Assembly: GCA_947044365.1 (NCBI GenBank)
Contig: OX345636.1
Location: 23,655,466-23,719,465, forward strand
Reading direction: 5' to 3'
Origin: Petrosia ficiformis
Taxonomy: Eukaryota > Porifera > Demospongiae > Haplosclerida > Petrosiidae
DNA: 64,000 nucleotides
Made by a program: the position numbers and the translations under genes. The notes below the pieces were generated by a model, which was not told where the DNA came from, did not search any database, and saw nothing but the letters and a program-made list of their open reading frames with translations. This document shows, one piece after another, positions 12,801 through 26,925 of the stretch (position 1 is the stretch's first letter; each line of letters opens with the position of its first letter).

Positions 12801-15800
12801 ACATGTATTAACCCTCACCATGTACATGTAGGTGAAGGGTTATTGTACTTTGCTTTTTGTGTATATCTGTGTGTTAATGTGTGAGTGCAAAACTTCTCAG
12901 AAAACTAGAAGGCTAGTAGAAGCCCTAGTGTACGCCCCAAACAAAGTATTGCTTGTAGCTTTTTGGTAAGACAAACAAAACGAAGGGATTTTAGTAATTT
13001 ACACATTGCATTCTGCTATTTTTAACGAGTCACAGTTTGTCAACCTTTGTAGCTAGTAACAGACTACATCATCACATAGCTGATTTTGTTGCTAACAAAC
13101 AGCTATTTTAAACCTACTGGAATTGAAGCAGTGCCAGCTTATAACACAGAGCTCTATTCTTCTCTAGCAGTTCTTAGGCTATGTGATTCAATGATAATTA
13201 ATTTGTAGTTTCTTGTTTCTGTTTACTCTTCATGCACAGTGATTAGGAGGGACAATACACTTAAGAATATACTGTAAAAACCAATAGTGTACTACACATA
13301 TCTTTGTAACATACAGTACATAATAAGGTTGTACCTACACTGGTATAGGTACTGATAAAGGTACTGGTATATTGGTATAGGGACTGGTATACCGGTATAG
13401 GTACTGGTATACTGGTATAGGTAGTGGTATAGGTACTGGTATAGGTACTGGTATACTGGTATAGGTACTGGTATACTGGTAGGTACTGGTATAGGTACTG
13501 GTACACATGTATACTGGTATAGCTGCTGGTATTTGTACTGGTATACTGGTATAAGTACTGGTATAAGTATTGGTATAGGTAGTGGTACATGTATACTGGT
13601 ATAAATACTGGTATACTGGTATAAGTACTGGTATACTGGTATAGGTACTGGTATACTGGAATAGACTCAATAATCTGGTATAGGTAGAATTGATGGCAGA
13701 TACTGATAATTTTCACTTTTACATGTACATACATGTACCTACTTTTGTTTTGTCCTCCTCTAGCTTTGCAAACATTAAAAACTGCGTTGGTTTCGTCAGT
13801 TAACATTGATGCCATATTGGGCTCTTTCTAGAAGTACCAGAGTAACCAGAGAGCATGGTCATTATTTCCTAGCTTGAACACGTGATGAATGTTACAATTT
13901 TATAATCAATTAATTTTTACTTAATAATTTAGTTTTGTGGGTGTGGTAGTAACGATATCGGTATCTGGTTGTGCAGATACTCAAAGTTGAAGCATCAGTA
14001 CTGGATCAGATTGGCTAGAATTGGCTAGAAGTGGTATACATGTAGGTACAACCTTAGTATGTACATGTAAGTACATGGGTTTATATCAGAGATTTGTGAG
14101 GTAATTTATTTGAGTATAGAGGTTTATGATTACCATTTCCCTTTGATAGTGCTGAATATATGCTCTCACATCAGGACGCCTGTCTTTACAATCAGGATAC
14201 ACAGCCCTCCAGGGTCGTCGACCTGTTACCATGGCAACTAAACAGCATCCAGCTTGCCACATATCTAGGGAATAGCTGCATCTATATTCTGTGTAGTGCT
14301 GTATGGAATGAAATACAATATAATTAAGTACCGTAAATCCTTAAATAGAAGCTGCATTTGAATAAAAGCCTGTCTTAAATAAACGCAGGGGGTTTCTTAA
14401 GATTCTTCAATATTCTCTGATCTTGAATTGAAGCCTAGGCGTGATTAAGAAGGTAACACGTGTTCTGTGAATTCACATTACTACATTTTCAAACACTCGT
14501 CTTGCTGCTTTCCTGCAGCTAACGAAGCATGTTTTTGGTATCAATGGCTTTCTTAGAATGTCTTCTGTCTAACTAAGTGAGTTAAAAGTCACTGCTGTTT
14601 AAAATGCAGACGATATACGGGCTAGTATAGTACAATCAAATTGTTTCAAGGAACATGTCATAACTCTCTCCCAATTAAGAATATAATATTGAGTTCACAC
14701 ATCAATATACACTATATGCTACAAGAATAAGCAGAATGTTTGCCCAGTCCTTAATCTCCTTGTGTACCACATTAAGCATAATTTTTTATAGTGATAATTA
14801 TACAGAAATAAAAATATATAAATGTTTACAATTAAGGAAAACAGAACATCTCAGAAATAGTAATTATTACTAATAATCAACACCTTATCCACAAATATAG
14901 TTTGAGAAAGTGTGATCAACAATCTAATTAATGTACACATATATTATTCATCTGCAGATACATTTCCCAAATATTATAATACATCATACTTACTTCTGGT
15001 GGATTATAATGTAGTGTCCCAGCTTTAGCATCTCCTCTCATACAATAACCTTGATGATAATCCTCGAGAATTTGAGCACAACCGAAATCTACATTTTAAT
15101 TATAATTTTTATGTACATGTATGTGCAGTGTTACAATCTTGTATAACTATGAGCAATACAGTTGAAGTATTTTATTACAGTTTTTTTCTGTCAATAAATA
15201 ACGGGAATGATTGTTTTCCAATCACACTTATGGCGAGGGTTCTGTACTGTAGTGTTTATACATGTGTGTATGTCATCATAACTGCAAAATAATCATTGGG
15301 AAAATATTGTAAATTAGAAATGTATTACACATAGCATTGAATGTGTATCAGTACATACATCAGTACATGTTTAATTATGTACATGTACATGTATATGTAA
15401 TACGTGTTATGTGCAGTGCTGGATGTTTTCCAGATATTTTGCCTCTTTGTCCGGACAAAATTGATTCAACAGATTCCTCACAGTGAGGTTAGTCAAGATT
15501 AGTCATGGGCTATGATATCTCATAACACATAAATGTGTATAGCATATGTTCTAACACAACTTGAGACTTCCTTTTCTTTCCGGACGAAACATTTGGTCGA
15601 AAATCATAGATTGAAGCCATGTCATTGGACAAACTTTGTTTTGTTTTTGGTGGACACTTTCAAAAGTATTTCAAGTATTGCACATGTGTACATGTGTGTG
15701 TATAATTACCTGCTACTTTGATTCTTTGTATGTTTTCATCAATTAATAAATTCCCAGCTATATGTATAATGAGGATAGAGAGAGAGACAATTAGAGATTA

Positions 15801-16466
15801 GGAAACATTGTGATGAGAATGCAAGAGTATCCTTAACTTAAGTGTTCAACATACAAGCAGATGTGCATGTACATATACATACCCTTTCATACATGTACAT
15901 GTATGTATGTATGACTGCTACTAAGCCTGGCTAATTTTTGCTAAAGGTATCATAGGATGATAAATTAATTAGATTTTTTTAGACCATTTTTAGTCTTGAG
16001 ATCATGACATGAATTATAGCTCTATTCAGTCTATTGAATAACTACAACTAGCTAAATTAGCCAATAATGGGTACTTTTAGTTAGTTAAAACCCTTTTAGT
16101 AAGCCTAATATTACCTTAGTTACAACTACAACTAAAATTTAAGAAAACATGTACACAGTGTACAAGTGGTCATTATTGTTGTACTAAAACAACACTATTT
16201 GAAGGTACATGTGTATATGTACATGTACATCATTTTCAAATTTGAAATATTATTTTCATCATCAGAGGATCGACTCACGTTTTATATCAGAATGTACTAT
16301 ATTAATTCTCCTATGTAGAAAATCTAGAGCTTCAAATAATTGACATGCATAATTATGAGAATCTTCAATTGACAATGGTCCGCCATTGAACATGTAACTC
16401 TGTAAACAACCTGGAAAAGGACATTATACATGTATGTACATAAATTATATATATGAGAGTGAGTGA

Positions 16467-16527
<61 letters not shown>

Positions 16528-19500
16528 GGGGGGGGGGGATAGTATTAGCAAGATTTATTGTAACGAGCTAATGACCTTGCATTGCAAAGGCCAATAGACA
16601 TGTACAGTCTGGACATTTAAATCACAGAAAACAGTTCAAAACACACAGACAGACAGACACACAGTGAATGTGACAACAACATCTATGCCCTCATTACATA
16701 GAAGAGTGTTTTAGCCTGACCCTGGACAATTCAAAATCCTAGGTATTAGGCAAGGTCACTTGCAAATAGCAGACCAGGCAGTGGAAAAATATGTATTTCA
16801 AAACAAAAGTACACTCATGTTAAGTTGGCACCAAACTAAATGATATTATCATTTAGTTTGGTGCTAACACATACTTTACTGTTAAAATATAAATATAGTA
16901 TTAAATATTAAATTGAAGATACAATGCATTTTGATCCATAGTTATACATGTATATATGGTATAGTACGGTGTCCCAGATAGATTTTTTATGGCCCATAGA
17001 CCTATGATTTGCTTTCCAATGTACAGCTATGGTTATATATATGTTTGTTTCACTTACACACTGCATACATAGTAAAGGCAGTTGTGTCAAGGGGGCTCAG
17101 CAATTCAATTAAAGGGTGTGGGGTGTAAACGAATGTGCTACCAGCTTGTGGAAACAGCAATTAATTCAACCTTAGTCATGATGACAATCTCAGAAGAAAA
17201 TACTGAATGTTCTTCAAGATCAAAAAGAAAGACCCAGTCAAGTAATCTGATAGTAAGGATCCTGATAGTTGATTGTGTAGATGCCTTTTAGATGTCACAC
17301 ATATTTACTTTGACCTCAGAAAGCCATCGTCTAGTTTAATTGGGAATGATCAACCTGAACTAAATATTAGCTTCCTCATACTGAGTCATAATTATACATT
17401 ATTGTTGTATAGTATAGTGGATTACAGTCTATAGTTCATAATTTTGAGGTCATAGTGTAGACTTTGAAATTTTAATGCACTATAACATACACTAATACAA
17501 ACATTAAGGATATGCTAACCTAATTAAGATCAACTGCTTATGTTTAAATTGTCATTTGATACAAAAAGTGCAGTATTTTATAATTCATTTTATTATAGAT
17601 GAGTTCTGTATTACAAATTACTCAAGTTGAGTTCACACACAGACACACACAGACAGACACAGACACACAAGAAAACACACAAACACACACAGGCATACAC
17701 ACACAGACACACAAAGAAACACACACAAACACACAGACACAAAAAGAAACACACAAACACACACACAGACACACAGAGAGACAAACACACACACAGACAC
17801 TCACAGACGCACAAACACACACACACAAACACACACACAGACAGACAGACACAAACATACAGACACACACAAGCAGACACACACACACAAATACACACAG
17901 AGAAACAAACACACAGACATGCACACACAGACAGAGACAGATCAAGAGGAAAAGGGAGGGGTACAGATGGATAGACAGAAGCCAAACTGCATAACATACA
18001 AGGCATTAATTCTAAGAATATTTGTAATTTTGTAGAATCAGCTACTGATAGAGAAGGAAGTAGAGACGCTCCATAGAATTCCACAATATTTGGAGGATGA
18101 TCTTTTGTAATAGAAGAGATATGTAGTGATATGTAAGTCTCTTCAACAGCATCATTAGTGTCTTGTTCCTAATACAAACAAATAAAATATCAGAGATAAT
18201 TATGAATGAACTAAATTAAATAGAATGATACTATAAATAGAACAATAGCACATTACTATAAATAGAATGGCAGTATTACTATACTAATACACGTTATATA
18301 AACAGAACAGTAGCATATTTTACTATAGATGTGGATATTATTATTATAGTGTGTATAAATTAAATTTCTGGTAGTTCCAAGACTTCATGTAGAAAGTGTT
18401 CAATACCCTATTCAGCATGAACATGTAAATGCTTGTACATGTATGTATTTTACTATTTTCAGCTATTTAGGAATGTGGTATCTACACATGTATAGTCTGT
18501 TCACATTCATAGTTTCCTAAAAATCAGGATGTGATGACTTTATACATGTATATAATATAATGTATAGTTTAATGTCATAGGGTTAATACATGATTATACT
18601 GGAACTCAATAATGAAAATGAATTGAAATTTGACATACATGTACACAGAAAAGAATGGAGAGAATGACTGTATGATAATGGTGTAGGTAAAAAGTGGTCC
18701 TTCCAAACTAAAGTTATGAACTTTTTTGGTGAGGTCATGGTGAATGTGAATGACCTTTACATGTAAGAAGATAATGATGTACATACATATATACATGGGT
18801 ATAGATCTTCTGGATATCAAATTTCATTGGCTTTCTGTACAAAAAAGCAAACATTTGATTATTTTTACCTCCAGAATGACTATTACAAACAGTCCAAAAA
18901 AACTTGCTATCAGAGCTACACATACATGTACAAATTATGAATATTAAAATTAATAATTAATTAATTAATTAAACCTCTTTTAATGCTAGACAGAAATCAC
19001 TCTGAAGATCTTGAATACAAAATGTAGTACCACTACCACCAAATCCAATTTGTCTGATTCTCTTCCAATGTCTACCTTCTTGATAACACTTGTCTTGCTT
19101 GAGTTGTGATATTAGAGCCTGAATATACATAAAAGAGCCAGAAGATAATTACATGTACATGTACATGTACAGTACCTGACTTGATGGGAGCTACACTTTA
19201 ATAAGGTGATAGTATGTAAACCTAATAATGTCAGGTACGTACTGTACATGTAGTTGATGAATGTACTGTTAGCTTGGTAAACTTTTAAAGGAAGATCAGG
19301 ATTTCCTTTCCTAAAGCTACATTGTACACTCCTAAAGCCACTTGTGTTCAATTAATTATCACAACTCAATAATAATTATTAGCAACAAAATGTAAACACA
19401 CACATCATTATATACATGTAGTTGGTACATAACTCAGGAAGAGCAACTACTGCACTTCTTGATAACTTAATTGTATTGCACAAAATGGCCAAATACTCAT

Positions 19501-22500
19501 CATTTACAGGTAGATGTATATGTACATGTGTATGTAAGCGTTTGATCAAACTTATATTATCCAATTCACATACATGTGTACATGTACATGGATGGTCACA
19601 GTTATACAGTATATCTGTATATGTCAATAAAATATCACCATACAGTAATAATAATTATCTTAGTTCCACTGTTAGTATAGTATAGTAGTTCCTGTGTCAC
19701 TATGGGGATATTGAATTGTCAAGTTGCATCAGTTACTGTCAAAACTACTGTTGAACTACATGTACTGTAGTGTGGAAATGTAATTACTATACTGTATGGT
19801 GACTTTTTATTGAATTATACTGTACATGTACATGTGCATGTATATTTAATTATGTATAATTATGATAATAATAATTATAATACAATGAATATATACATGT
19901 ATGTACATGTACATGTACATGTGTACACACTCTATACATACCAGTCTCATTGATGTTTTAATATCAATATTTTCTTGCACTTTCAGTTCAGACACGGGTA
20001 ATTCTTCTCTTAATGCCATTTGATAAACTTCTTCTAACTTCTCAGTAAATGAACCTTTTAGAATATCACTGGAATCAGGACTGAGAGGATCCTGACAACA
20101 CGAATCGTCATCTATAGTACATGTACATGTATATAAATGAGATGTGTACATTGTATGAAAATAACAACAATTACAATGTACATGTACATGTACATGTACA
20201 TTAGTGTTAACTATAACTATAACTATAACTAAAACTCCTTTTAGTAAGGGATTTTGACTTTTAGTTAACTAAACAAGTCTATTGCAGTAATTATAACTAA
20301 AATGAAAATTGGTCAATAATGGCCACTTTTAGTTAACTTCTAAGATACATACTTGGCTTCCTACCAAATAGTGAATGTTTAAATGTTAGTGTTTGATCAG
20401 ATTGAATGGTCAGATACTATACATAGAGCAGATAGAATACATGTAGATAAATGTACATGCACATGCGAGTTATAAATGTTGCTACTTGGCCTTTTTGAAA
20501 GGTCAATCTTTCTGCATGCAATTGTTAATTAACCCTTCATATGCGTTTTCAATTAATCCCGTTTGTGGGCGTGGTGCGAAAGAAATTTGTAGAAATTTTC
20601 TGATTGATTTTATAGTATGAAATCATGGAATATAAAAGAAACTGATATCCACACAGCATGAAGAAGATGTTTATTTAGTTTAATGGAGCCAAAAAATCAA
20701 AGCTACATGCCTAACAAAAGCGATAAAGAGACGCTAATTGTGGGTGTTGCCACTGACTACTACACTTTCAAACACTCGCCTTGCTGGTTTCCTGTAACTA
20801 ACGAAGCATGTTTTTGGTATCTACAGCTTTCTTAGATGGTCTTCTGTCTAACTACGCGTTGCCCGTGGAAGTACTAAATTTTCAAGCGCTCGCCTTGCTC
20901 TCTTCCTACTGATAACGAAGCATAAATTTAACATCAATGGCTTGCTTAACAGCTCTTCTTTACAGCAAAGTAAGTTAGAATCTTGAGTCTTATAAAATGT
21001 GAGAGTTATAGAGCTGCAAGTAATTAGATTAAATTTCACACTGAAATATTAGCAGGTGCTATAAAGCGCCTTCCGCAATTAAAATTATACTGGGTGTGGT
21101 GCTCTAAAGTGCCTTCCGCAAATGAAGGGTTAAGACTTAATCCATCATTATAATTATATTAAATTATACATGTAATTTATATAGTACATGTATGCATACC
21201 TACACAAGCATTTTTAAATGACACAAAGTGATGTCACATCCTATTTCATGAACATGTACATATATGTACATTTAGGAAGTTGCAGAGGTATAATTATTAC
21301 AATTACTACACTATTTAGTGATGTCACATAATGTGTGAATATATTATGTATGTATTTCCTTTTCACTACTTAATTTTGTCACTAACATAACAGAGGCCAT
21401 AAGAAATTGAGAGAAATAGCATTACACAATGGAATGCATTACATGTAACTACATGTGTATAAACACATATACTAAAGATATGAACTTGGTATGCTGGAAT
21501 TTCATCTCTGAATTTCATCTCTGAAATTAAAAATGATAAATATGGAGGAAATCATTATCCTTTTTATAGTGTCATTATTCAGTAATCATAACTATCTCAT
21601 GTATGAAACACAACAGAATATTATGGTTATTTGTTCATCCATTCTTCTTACTTTTTAAAATTTTAAATGAGCCTTTTAAATATACATGTACATGTACATG
21701 TATATATGAGCTAGAACAGCTAATGTATCAGTTTATGAGCTACAATGTACAAGAAGCTTTCCTCCTGCTGGTTTGTAGCTTGAAGGTGTTCTATTATGTG
21801 CCATGCCCATTAATTAACTGAACCCACAAGAATAATACAAATTCTCTAAACTACATGTACATGTAAATGTACATGTACATTCAACCACATTTGTAATTAC
21901 TGTGTGTGACTCATAAAAAACAACCCACAGATATACATGTACATTACATTCCAAGAAACTTGCGTATGTACATGTATGTTCACTATGTTGTACAAGTACA
22001 ATTCACACATCCTGGTGAGTAATGAAGTGTACATTGTATGTGTAAATGTACATGTATCTCAAAAAAGTCATTTGGCCCCTGAAATACATTGTAACTTCTG
22101 CTTGCTAAATACACTGTATAGCAAAGTTTATGTTAATCTCTGTATCAACCCCGTTCTACTGATACAAGTCTCATTATTGTATTTCAAAGATCTAGAATTT
22201 ATATATGTGATTCTAAAACCACACTTGTGGCACATAATAATTTTGAACAAACGCTTACCTTCAAACACTTGGTATTCGGCCATTTTGGACAGGAGCCAAT
22301 GAAATGTGGTATCCAGGAAGAACAGTTAATGTTCCTCCTAGATACCACATTTCATTGGCTTCCCATATAAAATGATCGAATAGCAAGTGTTTGAAGGTAA
22401 GCAGAATTATTATGCACCACAAGTGTGGTTTTCCCTTATTGAGTCACATACGTATACTACAATGGTAGCTAGAGTACTCTATGCATGGGTAAAACTCCAA

Positions 22501-25046
22501 TGTGTAGTCTGACACTTCTTTATAAGAACAGGACACATACACATATAATTTAGAAACGTGAACCTACTCAGTGTGTATATTGAAACTGACCTGCTTCTGG
22601 AATATTATCAACTAATTTTCTTTCATCAAATGTAACTGATGGAGGAGAGGAGTAGCCTCTTGTTATGGGTGAAGAACTCTTTCTTCTAACTTTTATAGGA
22701 TCACTGTATCGTCTCATGTTTCGTTTGAATACTTTTTTCTAAAAGCAATGAATAGTATTTTATCTAGTAATAAAACAATGGCAGTGCTTGAAATAGATTA
22801 TGGAAGTTTCCAGCAGAACAAAACAATATTTGACCAGCAAATTGTGAATTTTGTCCAGCATTGTACCCATTTTTGGCTTATGAGATATAGAAGTAAGCCA
22901 CTAGGCCATGACTGCTTTTGAATAATAACCTTGTTTTAAGGTTACTGTTCTATTATGTTGTATTATTCTTACAACCAATCAGACAATTTGTCCAGTCAAA
23001 TGCAATATTGTCAAGTCAAAGAGCCAATTTAAATATCTGGAAAATGGCCAATTGCTAGATGTTATTTCAAGCACTGAATGGAGTCATAATAGAAATGGTA
23101 AAAGAGATGAAATGATCTACATGTACATGTATAGTCAGAGATGAAGATTGTACATGTACATGTGTATTTGGATAAAGGGAGGCATAATGTATGGTAGTCA
23201 ATGGACACAGTGTACATGTATACACACGTATGTACGTATTATTAAGTACATGTGTATATATGTACAATGTAGTTAACTCACTTGTACTTCACTAAACATG
23301 TGAGAGTAAGGACACTTTTTAGGCCCACAAAAATTTAAATGATACTTGAGCCATCTTTGGATTTTACTACACCACTTACATTCTATAGAGAAAGAAAGAC
23401 TTACATGTACATGTACATTGGAATGATCAATCAATAAACACATTGTAAATGTACATTGTACATAGAGCAGAGCAAGAAATAAGGTCTCATGGACATTGCT
23501 GAATTTTGATCTCAAGCACATAATGGTGCATTTGAAATGGGGTCGGAAAATGTCCAATGCTCAACAATTATAGTTAGCTCTGCATACATGAAAATCCACT
23601 TACATTATGTACCTAGTATGCTGGGCAAAAGGCATAGAAACAATTAACAAACAAACACAACAAACAAGCAGCCGCAACGGGTTAGAAAATGCATAAAACA
23701 CAGCCAAAAAGGGCTTGGTAAATAAATATTAAAGCAGCCACCCATGTACATGTACATGTACATGTACACTAAATCATGTATTGAGCTACTACATCATGAC
23801 TGAAGGAGCAAATCATTAACACATGAGTGATACATTGTTGCTATAATAATTAATGTATAGTAGCTGGTTAAAGTCAAACAAACTTTATATAGAACCACAT
23901 GTACTGTACTTAGAACAACCTGCATTACAGCATACATATACATGTAATTATGATACATGTATGTAGATATACATGTACATTATCCTTGCTTATATAGTAT
24001 GTACTAGTGTTGTTTTAGCTAACTATAACTAAAACTAAACCCCTTTTAATAAGGCATTGTGAATTTTAAACTAGAACTAAATTACAACTTTACTATAATA
24101 ACTAAAATGTAAAATACCCAATAATGGGTACTTTTAGTTAGTTAACTAAAACTCTTTTAGTAAGCCTAATATTACTATAATTAAACTAAAAGTGTGAGAA
24201 ACCAGGCATACTATAACTATAACTAAATGCATTCAAACTAAAACAACCCTAGTACATGTTACATGTACATGTATGTACATGTACAATATGTATAATAATT
24301 ATTTAACCACATACACAATTACTAAACTAACAAATAGTTCATAAGAATGTAGATATATAGTGATTAAGGGTGGACGATTGCATTAGTGGTATGTGATGTT
24401 TGTTCAATTGGTGTTATAAAACAGTGTTTTCATCCCTATAATTGCGTTTAATATATTGTATTTATATGTTTGTGTCACATATGCATTGTACATGTATATG
24501 TCGTTAAGGAAGTTGTGTCATTGCCAGGGGGCTTGGTCAATTAATGAGCATGCTGCACAATAGAACACACTCTTGAGCAGCAGGAAGGAAGCTGCTTGAA
24601 TGCTTGTAGCTTATGTAGAAACTAGAATTAACAACTGTTCTACATAGCTTGAAGTTCTACAACAAACTTAACAGTAATTACAGTGGATAATCAAAGATCT
24701 AAAATAATTTAGGGAGAAGCATTTGATCACAATAACAGGGTCCTGCAATGGCCACTTACCATTATCACAGTCATCCATATCATGTTCACACAGCTGACGT
24801 ATATACAAACACATATCCACACTACATCCATTGCCTGGACACTGTTGAAGATGGTTACTCACACGCATCCATTGATGCTCTTCAGTCTGAAAAATAAACA
24901 AAAAAAATGTAATATACACACATGTACAATGTACCACAGAACTGAAAACGAAGAATACATATGTACATGTACATGTTTGTAGCTGTACATGTATGTACAG
25001 TAAACTAGCATGCATCAAAGATGAGTACTATGTGTTAAGGAGGTGT

Positions 25047-25077
<31 letters not shown>

Positions 25078-26875
25078 CACCTGAGGCAATGGAAAAATGA
25101 AAATGAGTGTTGGGATGTACATGTAGTGTATTGTTTAACATTCTAGTATGTTTTTGAAGTCCCATTCCACATAAAATAATTAGTCTATGCCATATTTGTC
25201 TTAAGATACATGTACATGTACCTTGTACACCACATGCATTATAATAACAATGATGTACAAGTATAATACATGTACATGTATACGTACAATTTTATACATG
25301 CATGTACATGTAGTACATGTAATATAGACACTAATGATTAATGTAGTATAATGATGATAATTTACACACATGTGGAGGAAAAGGAAGATTACTGAAGGGG
25401 GAATTCACAGTATAGTAACTGCTAAGGTTTCACAATGTAATATAGGATGTTCTGACATCATCAACTTACATAAAATAAATTTTATCACAACTACATGTAT
25501 ATACATGTACTATAAAGTCTAAAGTGTAGAGTTCATAAACAATCAAAATAAGTGACATTTTTGGTTAAAGTATGAAATAACATTATTATGTAAACACATG
25601 TACATGTATTAGTGAATTATACCAAATATAGGGCATATATAAATTGTCTGTGAACTCTACAATTTAGTCAAATAAAATCTAACCCCTTACTAACCAATGG
25701 TAACTAATATAGTGAATACATAAAAACATTGTAGAAAGGGTAATGGTATTCATAGACAATCAACGCTGTATAATATCTATTAGAGTTTTTGATGAGTTTT
25801 GAAGCATGGGCCAAATTGACTCAACAATGGTTATACCATTGTTGAGTCAATTTGGTAATACATTGCCATTGGTAATACATTTTGAGCCAATTAACAAAGA
25901 GTTAATGCTGTTAGTGACAGTATAATCATAATTAAGAAGCTCTTTGGGCCAATGGTGAGCTTATCAAAAACACTGATATCTATATAATTACATAAATGTT
26001 ATTGTGAATGATGTTGAATACATTATTATAAATGGGAAATGGTGTTCACAGACAATCAATGCGGTATAATATCTACATATATATAATTATACTGTAAATC
26101 CCATAATGTTAACGACCATTATATTTAACGTTTTATGAATGTGTAAGGGTTTAACGAACATTTATGTTAACGATTTACATTTTTTTAGGATTTTCATTTT
26201 CAAAAATTTCAGAAATGCCAACCTTAGAGAACTTCTCAACTGTGGATTTGTTCCCATTTTCACAGGCATACTTTGCAATTTTAAGTCAAAAAGTAGCAAC
26301 ATAATGATGATATTGATCTCTCTTTCTTTTCCCTTTAGTGGCAGCAAGCACCTCTTCATTGGCAGCAGCAACACCCCCATCTTCACTGGGATCTGGCAAG
26401 AAAGATAGACTGGAGGACCTGGCTGGTGTCAACCAATGACGGATAGACATCTTTACTTAGTTTAGACAACGTGTTTTTTATATGCGCATGCACAAACTTA
26501 AATTATAACGACCATTAATTTTAACGAAAATCAACTTCTCGTTAATTTCGTTAACATCAATGGACCGTTAACATTATGGGATTTACGTTATAACACGCCT
26601 AAGAGCAGATTTATAATCACCGAGCACGAGGGCCGTATGCCCGAGGGTGATATGATTATAAATCTGATATACATGTAGCACAAGTAGGCGTGTTATAATT
26701 AATCTATTTCCCGAAAGACAAGAACTTTGTTAATGTCTGTTGCTTCTCCTACCGTTTTGTCTGCACTTTGGAGAAGGGAAGCATTGTTTTCTTGTAGTCT
26801 GTTTCGATGGCAGGTTTTATATCTGACCACAAGATGGTATATCTCATTTATAAACATGTGATGTTTCGCCGAATC

Positions 26876-26925
<50 letters not shown>

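Noticed and set aside
13261..13815. 184- and 111-codon minus-strand frames rich in [12 protein letters not shown]
   Set aside because: They are translations of the GGTATACT minisatellite and have no domain or splice context.
17599..18084. Long frames on both strands with HTQTHK or CVCVCL repeats
   Set aside because: Product of the CA-rich repeat. The only real coding part nearby is kinase exon 7 (18168-18000).
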